Assembly (NCBI GenBank): GCA_937871935.1
Contig: CALMQI010000158.1
Span: forward strand, 1-33,989
DNA length: 33,989 nucleotides
Reading direction: 5' to 3'
Origin: an uncultured Burkholderiales bacterium
Lineage (GTDB): Bacteria > Pseudomonadota > Gammaproteobacteria > Burkholderiales > Burkholderiaceae_C
The position numbers were made by a program, and so were the translations under genes. Of the stretch, positions 23,710-31,466 are shown in pieces. The first letter of the stretch is position 1, and each line of letters starts with the position of its first letter. The notes beneath the pieces were generated by a model. It had not been told where the DNA came from. It did no database searches and saw only the letters and a list, made by a program, of their open reading frames with translations.

Positions 23710-24569
23710 AGCAAACCCGCAAGGCATGCGAGAGCGCCGACCGGCGTGTCTGGCTGGCCACAGCCACAGCGGGTCTGCTCGCTTGGCCTTCGTGGCTGCA
23801 GGCCCAGGGCGGGGGCGGCGCGCTGGAAAAGGTGCGCAAGCGTGGCGCTCTGGTGGTGGGCGTATACCACGACATGCCGCCGTTCCACGTCCAGGGCAAG
23901 GGCATCGATGTCGAGTTGGCCGAGGCGCTGGCCAAGGCGCTTGCAGTCAGCCTATCGCTGTTGCCGTTCCATGCCGATGAGAACATGAACGACGACCTGC
24001 GCAACATGGTCTGGCGCGGCCACTATTTGGGCTTCGGCCCGGCCGACGTGCTGTTGCATGTGCCGGTGGAACGACCGCTGATGCAGGCCAACCCTCGCGT
24101 CGAGATCTTCGCTCCGTATTACCGCGAACGCGTGATGATCGCCCGCGATCTGTCCAAGGCGCCCAAGATGGAATCGCTCGACGACTTCAAGGGCCAGCGC
24201 ATCGCGGTGCCGGGCCAGACGCTGGCCGGCTGGCTGCTGATCGGCGCGGAAAGCGGGCGCTACCGCGAGCAGCTGCAGACCAAGTGGAAGGACGGTGCCG
24301 AAGCCGCGCGTGCTTTGCTCGCCGGCGACGTGGCTGCGGCGGCCGGCCAGGCGTCGGAGTTGGAGAGCGTGCTGGCCGGCGACACGCGCTTTGCGATCGA
24401 GCCGCTGCCGGTGCCGCGCATGCGCGAGGGCTGGGTGGTCGGCTGCGCGGTGAAGAAGGAGTCCACCGATCTGGCACAGGCGCTGCAGGCGGCGATGAAC
24501 GAGCTCGCGAAGTCCGGCGCACTCGCGCAGATGTTCTCGCGCGCCAAGGTGAGCTGGCGTCAGCCCTGA
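23661..24569 (+). CDS. MoxJ-like quinoprotein-associated periplasmic binding protein
   Basis: The product resembles family 3 solute-binding proteins: RKRGALVVGVYHDMPPFHVQ at the N-terminus, IDVELAEALAKALAVSL, GFGPADVLLHVPV, an APYYRERVMIARD stretch and a QRIAVPGQTLAGWLL lobe. Proteins of this type next to PQQ dehydrogenases (the MoxJ group) are thought to assist dehydrogenase maturation or cytochrome interaction rather than amino-acid uptake, and no ABC genes adjoin it. The signal segment is WLATATAGLLAWPSWLQAQ. The ATG at 23661 has AGGAGG four bases upstream and lies inside pedF (49-base overlap). A TTG at 23706 overlapping the pedF stop would give a shorter, more usual signal peptide. Either way translation is coupled to pedF. 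Confidence 0.87.
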   Translation: MVDQGLSGNAAREAALKQTRKACESADRRVWLATATAGLLAWPSWLQAQGGGGALEKVRKRGALVVGVYHDMPPFHVQGKGIDVELAEALAKALAVSLSLLPFHADENMNDDLRNMVWRGHYLGFGPADVLLHVPVERPLMQANPRVEIFAPYYRERVMIARDLSKAPKMESLDDFKGQRIAVPGQTLAGWLLIGAESGRYREQLQTKWKDGAEAARALLAGDVAAAAGQASELESVLAGDTRFAIEPLPVPRMREGWVVGCAVKKESTDLAQALQAAMNELAKSGALAQMFSRAKVSWRQP

Positions 24570-24582
24570 GTGAGCCCCCAGG

Positions 24583-24611
24583 CGGTGGCACTGCCAGCGC
24601 TGCCACGCCGC
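24583..24611. terminator. Possible hairpin between convergent genes
   Basis: GGTGGCA near 24584-24590 can pair with TGCCACGCC at 24601-24609. It lies in the 46-base gap between the stops of the binding-protein and GspE-like genes. No T-tract follows, so termination strength is unclear. Confidence 0.35.
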
Positions 24612-24615
24612 GCCA

Positions 24616-27147
24616 TCAGACGTTGCTGGTCGCGCGCACTTCCTCGATCGAGGTGTGGCCAGCGAGCACCTTCTCGATGCCGTCCTGGCGCAGCGTGCGC
24701 ATGCCTTCCTCGAGCGCGCAGCGCTGCAGTTCCTCGCTGCGCGCGTTGGTCTGGATCAGGTGGCGCAGGTCGCGGTTCACCAGCATCAGCTCATGCAGGC
24801 CGAGCCGGCCCTTGAAGCCGGTGCGGTCGCACTTGTCGCATCCTGCACTGTGGTAGCGCAGCAGCCGGCCGTGCTGGCCGTAGCGCGCGGTCCAGTCGTC
24901 GAGCACCGCTTTCGCGTCCGGCGCGCGCTCGCTGTCGCCGAAGCCGTGCATCCAGTCGCCTACCAGCTCGGCGGTCTCGTCGTGGCTGGCCGGCTGCGCG
25001 CTGCGGCAGTGCGGGCACAGGCGTCGCACCAGGCGTTGCGCCAGCACGGCGAGCAGCGAATCGGCGAAGTTGAACGGGTCCATGCCCATGTCGAGCAGCC
25101 GCGTCACGGTTTCCGGCGCGCTGTTGGTATGCAGCGTGCTCATCACCATGTGGCCGGTGAGCGACGCCTCGATCGCGGTCTGCGCGGTCTCGCGATCGCG
25201 GATCTCGCCGACCATGATCACGTCGGGATCCGCCCGCAAGAACGAGCGCAACGCCTTGGAGAACGTCCAGTCGATCTTCGGGTTCACCTGCACCTGGCGC
25301 AGCCCGGGCTGCGTGATCTCCACCGGATCCTCGGCGGTCCAGATCTTGCGGTCGGGTGTGTTGATATGACCGAGCGCCGCGTGCAGCGTGGTCGTCTTGC
25401 CGCTGCCGGTGGGGCCAACGCACAGCACCATGCCATAGGGTCGCGCGATCGCCTTCTTGAAGCGCGCCAGGTTGTGCTCCGACAGGCCCGCCTTGTCGAG
25501 CGGGATCGCGCGTGCCGAGGCGAGCAGCCGCAGCACCGCGTCCTCCAGGTTCTGCGCGGTGGGGATCGTCACCAGCCGCAGCTCGAGCCGCTGGCCGGGC
25601 ATGAAGCGGCCGAAGCTGATCTTGCCGTCCTGCGGCTTGCGGCGCTCGGAGATGTCGAGGTCGCACATGATCTTCAGCCGCGCGATCAGCGCATTGCGAT
25701 AGGTGTGCGGCAGCTCCATGTAAGGCCGCATCACGCCGTCCTTGCGGAAGCGGATGCGCAGCTTGTCGCGGCCGGGTTGCGTCTCGACGTGGATATCGGA
25801 GACGCCCTGCGTCTGCGCCTCGACGATCATGGTGTTGATCAGCCGCACCAGCGAGTTGTCGCTCTGCTCGAGCTGGCGCTCCTCTTCGCCGCCGGCCTCG
25901 ATGTTGTGGTGCTGTTGCTCGAGCGAGGCGAGCAGGCCCTTGGCATCGTCGGGCTCGAACTCGATCGGCCGTGACGCATCGCTGCCGCGTTCGGCCGCGC
26001 TCCAGACGTCGTAGCCGAGCTTCTGGTAGACCTTGTCGATCGCCGCCGCCAGCGTGCCGCTGCGCGCCAGCGTCGGCACGATCTTCACCTGGGCGACGAA
26101 CTCGACCTCGTCGATCACCGCGGGCGCCGACGGGTCCTCCAGGGCGACGACGAGCCGGTCGCCGCGCATCAGCAGCGGCAGCACGTTGAGCTTGCGCGCG
26201 ATGCCCAGCGGCACCCGCTGCACCGCCTCGGGTGTGACCGGAAACGCATCGACGTCGACCACCGGGTAGCCCATCTTGCGGGCCAGCGCCGTCTGCAGGT
26301 CCTCGCGCGAGACGCGGCCTTCGCGCACCAGCAGTTCGCCCAGCGGCACCCCGCGGTCGCTCTTCTGCTGCGTGAGCGCCTGCTGCAACTGCTGCTCCGT
26401 CACGTAGCCGAGCGCCTGCAGCGCCTCGCCGATGCGCACCATCGGCATGCGCGCCTGCTGCTCGATCGCGGCCAGCAGCTGCTCGGGCGACACCACCTGC
26501 TGCGTGAGCAGGATGTCGCCGAGCTTGCGCGCGCGCATCGATTGCTGCTCGTCGAGCGCGGCCTGTACCTGCTGCGGCGTTGCGACTTGGTGCTGCACCA
26601 GCACTTCGCCGATGCGCTGGCCGATGTCGAAGCGTTCGAATGCCGCGCGCGGCACGAAGTGGCGCTGCACGCGGCCGGCGTCGTCCAGCGGCGTGAAGAA
26701 GAAGAGTCCGGCCGCGTGCTCGACGTGACCGATCGTGCGACCCTCGTAGCGGTCGCCGCCGACGAAATGCAGCGTCAGGCTCACCTGCGGCCGGTGGTCG
26801 ACGAGATCGGCATGCGGATCCCGCGGGCTGCGCGCCAGCGGTGTCAGCGGCTCGACCAGCGTGAGGCGGCGGAACTGCGAAAAGCGCAGCGGCAGGTTAC
26901 CGCGCGCCGGTGGCACCTGCACCTGGGCCACACCGGCGGCGAGATCCATCGCCATCAAACGGCCCGGCGTGACGTTGCCGTTCGGCCCCTCGACCTCGCA
27001 CGGTTCCGACGCCAGCGGCAGCGCCGCGGGCGGGTAGGCCGCGAACGGCGGCGTCGGCCAGGAAAAGGCGGCAGACTTCGGCGCGGCGGCCCGGGCGCCG
27101 GCCTCCTTGGGCAGTAGCGACAGCGGGGGCTTGGACAGATCGGACAT
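24616..27147 (-). CDS. GspE/PilB-type secretion or pilus ATPase with four MshEN-like motifs
   Basis: This 843-residue cytoplasmic ATPase starts at the ATG at 27147, which has GAGGG six bases upstream. Residues 50-170 form an uncharacterised N-terminal domain. Then four tandem motifs of LGxxLxxxxxxxxxxLxxxLxxQ form occur at about 177-202, 207-231, 238-262 and 268-290. This MshEN pattern binds cyclic di-GMP in MshE. The motor domain has Walker A GPTGSGKTT (578-586), the Asp box near TAEDPVEI, Walker B DVIMVGEIRD, the His box STLHTNS and a four-cysteine zinc site (711, 714, 770, 773) with a long insert. No other pilus or type II secretion gene is in the window, so its machine lies elsewhere. A stop-free frame running on upstream to 28527 is antisense-like and not part of the gene. 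Confidence 0.93.
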   Translation of the reverse strand: MSDLSKPPLSLLPKEAGARAAAPKSAAFSWPTPPFAAYPPAALPLASEPCEVEGPNGNVTPGRLMAMDLAAGVAQVQVPPARGNLPLRFSQFRRLTLVEPLTPLARSPRDPHADLVDHRPQVSLTLHFVGGDRYEGRTIGHVEHAAGLFFFTPLDDAGRVQRHFVPRAAFERFDIGQRIGEVLVQHQVATPQQVQAALDEQQSMRARKLGDILLTQQVVSPEQLLAAIEQQARMPMVRIGEALQALGYVTEQQLQQALTQQKSDRGVPLGELLVREGRVSREDLQTALARKMGYPVVDVDAFPVTPEAVQRVPLGIARKLNVLPLLMRGDRLVVALEDPSAPAVIDEVEFVAQVKIVPTLARSGTLAAAIDKVYQKLGYDVWSAAERGSDASRPIEFEPDDAKGLLASLEQQHHNIEAGGEEERQLEQSDNSLVRLINTMIVEAQTQGVSDIHVETQPGRDKLRIRFRKDGVMRPYMELPHTYRNALIARLKIMCDLDISERRKPQDGKISFGRFMPGQRLELRLVTIPTAQNLEDAVLRLLASARAIPLDKAGLSEHNLARFKKAIARPYGMVLCVGPTGSGKTTTLHAALGHINTPDRKIWTAEDPVEITQPGLRQVQVNPKIDWTFSKALRSFLRADPDVIMVGEIRDRETAQTAIEASLTGHMVMSTLHTNSAPETVTRLLDMGMDPFNFADSLLAVLAQRLVRRLCPHCRSAQPASHDETAELVGDWMHGFGDSERAPDAKAVLDDWTARYGQHGRLLRYHSAGCDKCDRTGFKGRLGLHELMLVNRDLRHLIQTNARSEELQRCALEEGMRTLRQDGIEKVLAGHTSIEEVRATSNV

Positions 27148-27280
27148 GGGCATCCCTCGGCGGCGGACGGTCGCACGCCAGCCACAGGCAGCGCGCGACC
27201 ACGCCCGATCGTGGCAGGCGCCGGGCCGGCCCATCGCCGGAAGTGGGGTGGAATCAGCCGGCAATCCGCCCGCCGCGGCG

Positions 27281-27325
27281 CCTAGGGCCTTCGCGACCCT
27301 TCCCGCAGTGTGAACAGGCCCTAGG
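27281..27325. repeat. Perfect inverted repeat at the end of dctM
   Basis: CCTAGGGCCT at 27281-27290 and AGGCCCTAGG at 27316-27325 are perfect 10-base arms 25 bases apart; the second contains the dctM stop. There is no T-run, so it may be a weak terminator, an mRNA-stabilising stem or a protein-binding site. Confidence 0.55.
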
Positions 27326-28622
27326 AGCGCATGCCGGCCGGCAGCGCCAGGACGATCTGCGGCAGCAGGTAGATCAGCCCGATCGCGGCCACCATGAGAA
27401 AGAAGAATGGCAGCGTGACCTTGGCGATCCAGCCGATCTCGCGCTGCGTCATGCCTTGCAGCACGAACAGGTTGAAGCCCACCGGTGGCGTGATCTGCGC
27501 CATCTCCACCACCAGCACGAGGAAGATGCCGAACCACAAGGGGTCGATGCCGGCCTTCAGCACGGTGGGCATGATGACACCCATCGTCAGCACGACCATC
27601 GAGATGCCGTCGAGAAAGCAGCCGAGCAACACGTAGAACAGCATCAGTGCAAACAGCAGCTGGAACTGCGTCAGCCCGAGCGAGGCGATCCACTCGGCCA
27701 GGTGCCGCGGCAGGCCGATGTAGCCCATCGACAGCGTGAGGAACGAGGCACCGGCGAGGATCATCGCGATCATGCAATACAGGCGCGTGCCGCCCATCAG
27801 CGATTCGCGAAAGGTCTTCCAGTCGAGCGAGCCCTGCACCGCCGACAGGATCAGCGCACCCACCACGCCGACCGCGGCGGCCTCGGTGGCGGTGGCCAGC
27901 CCGCTGTAGATCGAGCCGAGCACCGCGGCGATCAACAGCACCACCGGAATCAGGTAGCGCGATTCGCCGAACTTGGCCGCGAGTGACAGCGGCGCATCGG
28001 GCGGCGGCACGCGGGTCGGGTTCATCCAGCCCCACACCATCAGGTAACCCGAGAACAGCGCGGCGAGCATCACGCCCGGCAGCACGCCGGCGATGAACAA
28101 CTGCGCGATCGACACGTCGGCGGTGACGCCGTAGACGATCATGATGATCGACGGCGGGATCAGCAGGCCCAGCGTGCCGGCGCCGGCGAGCGAGCCGATT
28201 GCGATGTCGTCGGGGTAGCCGCGGCGCTTGAGCTCCGGCAGCGTCATCTTGCCGATCGTGGCGCAGGTGGCGGCGCTGGAGCCCGACACCGCGGCGAAGA
28301 TCGCGCAGCCGATCACGTTGGTGTGCAGCAGCCGGCCCGGCAGCGCCTGCACCCACGGCGACAGGCCGCGGAACATGTCGTTGGACAGCCGCGTGCGAAA
28401 CAGGATCTCGCCCATCCAGATGAACAGGGGCAGGGCGGTCAGCGTCCAGCTCGACGACGAACCCCAGATCGTCACCGCCATCGCGTCGCCCGCGGGGCGC
28501 GAGCTGAACAGCTGCATGCCGATCCACGCCACACCCGACAGGGCCAGGCCGATCCAGACGCCGCTGCCGAGAATGAGGAACAGCGCAGCGACCAGCAGCG
28601 TCGTGATCAGGATGTCATTCAT
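27321..28622 (-). CDS. dctM: TRAP transporter large permease, DctM family
   Basis: This 433-residue inner-membrane protein has about a dozen helices. Family landmarks are ALPLFIWMGEILFRTRLS, VSGSSAATCATIGKMTLPEL (the conserved substrate/sodium region), GTLGLLIPPSIIMIVYG and QITPPVGFNLFVLQGMT. It forms the main transport channel with DctQ and works with the DctP receptor, using a sodium or proton gradient to import a carboxylate. The start overlaps the DctQ gene by eight bases, so the two are cotranslated. It is the last gene of the TRAP operon before the GspE-like gene, from which it is separated by about 170 bases with a perfect inverted repeat. Confidence 0.95.
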   Translation of the reverse strand: MNDILITTLLVAALFLILGSGVWIGLALSGVAWIGMQLFSSRPAGDAMAVTIWGSSSSWTLTALPLFIWMGEILFRTRLSNDMFRGLSPWVQALPGRLLHTNVIGCAIFAAVSGSSAATCATIGKMTLPELKRRGYPDDIAIGSLAGAGTLGLLIPPSIIMIVYGVTADVSIAQLFIAGVLPGVMLAALFSGYLMVWGWMNPTRVPPPDAPLSLAAKFGESRYLIPVVLLIAAVLGSIYSGLATATEAAAVGVVGALILSAVQGSLDWKTFRESLMGGTRLYCMIAMILAGASFLTLSMGYIGLPRHLAEWIASLGLTQFQLLFALMLFYVLLGCFLDGISMVVLTMGVIMPTVLKAGIDPLWFGIFLVLVVEMAQITPPVGFNLFVLQGMTQREIGWIAKVTLPFFFLMVAAIGLIYLLPQIVLALPAGMRS

Positions 28623-29124
28623 TGTGGAGTGCCTCGTCGCTGCTGGGCTGCGCGCGCCGGCCGCGCCACTCGAGCACCAGCTCGTCGATGAAGGCCACCG
28701 CCAGCACGATGGTGCCCGCGGCCATCGCCAGCTGAGGGATCCACAGTGGCGTCGCGTCGTTGGAGGTCGACACGTCGTGGAAACGCCAGCTCTGCCAGGC
28801 CAGACGCGTGCTGTAGTACGCCGACAGCAGCGCCAGCAGGCTGGCCATGCCCAGCGCCCACAACTCCAGGCCGCGGTGAGCGCGGCCCTTCAGTGCCGAC
28901 AGCAGCAGCGTCACGCGGATGTGCTCGCCGTGCTTGAGCGTGTGCGCCAGTGCCAGGAAGCCGGCGGCAGCCATCATGTAGCCGGCGTAGGCGTCGGTGC
29001 CGGGCAGGTGAAAGTGCAGCTGTCGACCGAGGATCGACAGCAGCACGAACCCGAGCAGGCCGACCATGCAGACGGCCGCGAGTGCGGCCGCGCCGTCGTA
29101 CAGCGCGTCGAGGGCGCGGCGCAC
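28615..29124 (-). CDS. dctQ: TRAP transporter small permease, DctQ family
   Basis: This 169-residue membrane protein has four predicted helices at about 12-33, 46-64, 87-104 and 127-147. The family pattern FVLLSILGRQLHFHLPGTDAY and HGEHIRVTLL is visible between helices 1 and 3. It pairs with DctM. It begins at a GTG ten bases after the DctP stop and overlaps dctM at its end. Order DctP-DctQ-DctM in one direction is a standard TRAP operon. Confidence 0.92.
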   Translation of the reverse strand: MRRALDALYDGAAALAAVCMVGLLGFVLLSILGRQLHFHLPGTDAYAGYMMAAAGFLALAHTLKHGEHIRVTLLLSALKGRAHRGLELWALGMASLLALLSAYYSTRLAWQSWRFHDVSTSNDATPLWIPQLAMAAGTIVLAVAFIDELVLEWRGRRAQPSSDEALHNE

Positions 29125-29134
29125 AGGCAGGGCT

Positions 29135-30106
29135 TTACTTGCGGTAGGCGTCGATCAGCGCCTTGCCTTCGGGGCCGGCCTTGTCCAGCCATTCAGTCAG
29201 CATCGTGTCGCCGACCTTCTTCATGTCGGTCTTCAGTTGCGCCGACGGCGGCACGATCGTCATGCCGTTCTTCTTCAGCAGGTCGAGGTACTCGACGTTC
29301 TTGGCCTTGGCCAGTGCCCAGCCGCGCGCTTCCGCATCGGCGCCGGCCTTCAGCACGGCGGACTGCGTGGCCTTGTCGAGCGCATCGAACGCGGCCTTGT
29401 TGACCAGCACGGCGTTCTTCGGCAGCCAGGCCTGGGTGTCGGTCCAGAACTTCAGGTGCTCGTAGGTCTTGGTGTCGTAGCCGGTGGCGCCCGACGACAT
29501 GTAGCTCTCGATCACGCCGGTGGCCATCGCCTGCGACAGCTCGGCAGCCTGCACGGTGACCGGCTGCGCGCCGACCAGTTCGGCGACACGGCTGGTGGCC
29601 GGGCTGTAGGCGCGCCACTTCACGCCCTTCAGGTCGGCGGCGGCGCTGATCGGCTTCTTCGCGTAGATACCCTGCGGCGGCCACGGCACCGAGTACAGCA
29701 GCAACATGCCCTGCTCGCCGAGCTTCTTCTCGAGCAGCGGCTTCTGCGCCTTGTAGAGCTTCGCCGAGGTCTCGAAACTGTCGGCCAGGAACGGCAGGCC
29801 GTCGGCTCCGTAGATCTGCCACTCGTTCTGGAAGTTGGCCAGCAGGATCTCGCCCATCTGCGCCTGGCCACCCTGGACGGCGCGCTTGATCTCGGGCGCC
29901 TTGAACAGCGACGCGTTGGCATGCACGGTGATCTTCAGCTTGCCGCCGGTGGCCTTGTCGACGTCGCCGGCGAACTGCACCAGGTTCTCGGTGTGGTAGT
30001 TGGTGGCCGGGTAGGCGGCCGGCAGGTCCCACTTGGTCTGGGCTTGCGCGGTGGCACTGACGGCGAGCGCGGCAGCGGCGCTCAGCAGGAGACGGGACAG
30101 ACGCAT
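29135..30106 (-). CDS. dctP: TRAP transporter solute receptor, DctP family
   Basis: The 323-residue product has a signal peptide MRLSRLLLSAAAALAVSATA ending near AQAQ. The mature part shows TKWDLPAAYPATNYHTEN, GGKLKITVHANASLFK, RAVQGGQAQMGEILL, GVKWRAYSPATSRVAELVGA (with the arginine that contacts the ligand carboxylate in this family) and ESYMSSGATGYDTKTYEH. The ATG at 30106 has GAGGAG upstream and is chosen over 30148 because the signal begins there. The ligand should be an organic acid. Next to a racemase and a 5-oxoprolinase/hydantoinase it could be a cyclic amide or N-carbamoyl acid, which is inference. A promoter and a palindrome lie upstream. Confidence 0.94.
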   Translation of the reverse strand: MRLSRLLLSAAAALAVSATAQAQTKWDLPAAYPATNYHTENLVQFAGDVDKATGGKLKITVHANASLFKAPEIKRAVQGGQAQMGEILLANFQNEWQIYGADGLPFLADSFETSAKLYKAQKPLLEKKLGEQGMLLLYSVPWPPQGIYAKKPISAAADLKGVKWRAYSPATSRVAELVGAQPVTVQAAELSQAMATGVIESYMSSGATGYDTKTYEHLKFWTDTQAWLPKNAVLVNKAAFDALDKATQSAVLKAGADAEARGWALAKAKNVEYLDLLKKNGMTIVPPSAQLKTDMKKVGDTMLTEWLDKAGPEGKALIDAYRK

Positions 30107-30222
30107 GGACACTCCTCGAGTTCGATGGACGGAACGGACTACAAGCATGAGGCGTGCCGCGGCGCGGTCAATCCGGAACAGATCGGAGGCCAGGCATCGG
30201 GACGAACCCCAGGACGGATTGC

Positions 30223-30252
30223 AGTCTAGAAAGGTTGACGATAAAGTGTCAA
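30223..30252 (-). promoter_or_regulatory. Sigma-70-type promoter for the TRAP operon
   Basis: On the minus strand TTGACA (30252-30247) is a perfect -35. After 17 to 18 bases CTAGACT supplies a weaker -10. It overlaps the inverted repeat at 30234-30253, as expected if the MarR-like protein represses it. Confidence 0.5.
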
Positions 30253-30253
30253 C
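30234..30253. promoter_or_regulatory. Candidate operator of the MarR-like regulator
   Basis: GTTGAC (30234-30239) and GTCAAC (30248-30253) are perfect inverted arms eight bases apart, in an AT-rich patch between dctP and the divergent regulator gene. The spacing suits a dimeric winged-helix protein, and the site overlaps the TRAP promoter. Confidence 0.5.
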
Positions 30254-30270
30254 AAATTATTGAGGTTTTA

Positions 30271-30822
30271 GTGAAAACACCGACCCCTCGCAAGGCTGCC
30301 GGCTCGCGTGCGACGACATTGCCGCGCCCCGGCGGCATCGTCTCGTCGTCGCATCTCGTGTCGCCGAGGAGCGTGGAGCTGTCGGAGTTCGAGTTCGGCC
30401 TGATCGTCGCGTGGAACGCCTTCTCGCGCTGGGCGGTGCGCTGCATGGCCGCCGCCGGCTGCCCCGACCTGACGATCACCGACGTGCTGCTCGTGCACCA
30501 CCTGTGCCACCGCGCGCGCAACAAGAAGCTGGCCGACATCTGCTTCGTGCTGAACTACGAGGACACGCACGTGGTGGCCTACTCGCTGAAGAAGCTGGTC
30601 GCCGGCGGCCTGGCGCAGACCGACAAGCTGGGCAAGGAGGTCTTCTACAGTCCCACCGCGGCCGGTGAGGCCTTCGTCCAGAAGTACCGCGCCGTGCGCG
30701 AGGATTGCCTGGTGAAGAGCCTGGACACCGAACTCAACGCCGACATCGGCGAGCTGGCGCGGCTGCTGCGCACGATGTCGGGCATGTACGACCAGGCGGC
30801 CCGCGCGGCGACGTCTCTGTGA
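30271..30822 (+). CDS. MarR-like winged-helix transcriptional regulator
   Basis: The 183-residue product starts at a GTG with GAGG five bases upstream; an earlier start at 30154 would run through the operator region. Residues 1-35 are basic and probably flexible. A winged-helix domain follows, with [34 protein letters not shown] as the recognition part, [10 protein letters not shown] and a wing with [18 protein letters not shown] final helix for dimerisation ends the protein. It matches the winged-helix DNA-binding branch of the MarR superfamily. Its stop overlaps the racemase start (GTGA), so regulator, racemase and hydantoinase are one operon divergent from the TRAP genes. It probably controls both directions through the palindrome at 30234; the effector is unknown. 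Confidence 0.87.
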   Translation: MKTPTPRKAAGSRATTLPRPGGIVSSSHLVSPRSVELSEFEFGLIVAWNAFSRWAVRCMAAAGCPDLTITDVLLVHHLCHRARNKKLADICFVLNYEDTHVVAYSLKKLVAGGLAQTDKLGKEVFYSPTAAGEAFVQKYRAVREDCLVKSLDTELNADIGELARLLRTMSGMYDQAARAATSL

Positions 30823-31466
30823 CGGTGCTCGGCGTCTTGATGCTGGACACGAAATTTCCGCGCATCCGCGGCGACGTCGGCCATCCCGAGAGCTTCAACG
30901 TGTCCGTACGCTACGCCGTGGTGCGCGGCGCCTCGCCGCAGCGCGTGGTGCGCGAAGGCGATCCGGCGCTGCTGCAACCCTTCATCGATACGGCGGTTGC
31001 GTTGGCCGCGCAGGGCGCGACGGCCATCACGACCAGCTGCGGGTTCCTCGTGCTGTTCCAGCGGGAGCTGCAGGCCGCAGTGCCGGTGCCCGTGTGGACA
31101 TCGAGCCTGCTCAAGCTGCGCGAGCTGCAGCGGCCTGGCGTGGTGACCGTGGACGCCAGCGCCCTCGGCGCCGAGCATCTGCGCTCTGCCGGCGCCTCGG
31201 CGTCGACGCCCGTCGAAGGCTTGGCGCCGGGCTGCCCGCTGCAACGCACACTGCTCGAGGATCTGCCGACGCTGGACGAGGTGGCTGCCGAGGCCGAGGT
31301 CGTCGCCGCCGCACGACGCCTGGTGGCGCGTGTTCCGGCTATCGATTCGCTGGTGCTCGAATGCACCAACATGCCGCCCTATGCCGCGGCGGTGGCGCAC
31401 GCCACCGGCCGGCCGGTGCACCATCTGCTGACGCTGGTGCAGGAACGCCTGAAGGACATTGCATGA
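30819..31466 (+). CDS. Aspartate/glutamate/hydantoin racemase-family protein
   Basis: The 215-residue cytoplasmic enzyme starts at a GTG overlapping the regulator stop. Two cysteines sit where racemases of this fold carry their acid/base pair: Cys74 in ITTSCGFL and Cys182 in LECTNMPPY. The N-terminus reads [22 protein letters not shown], a form common in the uncharacterised Asp/Glu racemase-like group. Substrate could be an amino acid or a 5-substituted hydantoin; the gene that follows favours the latter or 5-oxoproline. The stop overlaps the next start, so the two are coupled. Confidence 0.87.
   Translation: MTVLGVLMLDTKFPRIRGDVGHPESFNVSVRYAVVRGASPQRVVREGDPALLQPFIDTAVALAAQGATAITTSCGFLVLFQRELQAAVPVPVWTSSLLKLRELQRPGVVTVDASALGAEHLRSAGASASTPVEGLAPGCPLQRTLLEDLPTLDEVAAEAEVVAAARRLVARVPAIDSLVLECTNMPPYAAAVAHATGRPVHHLLTLVQERLKDIA

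Noticed and set aside
24616..28527. A 1303-residue open frame running from the GspE-like gene into the antisense-like frame of dctM
   Set aside because: Upstream of 27147 the translation is Arg/Ala-rich without domain character and overlaps the well-supported dctM on the same strand in another frame. Such open frames are common at high GC.
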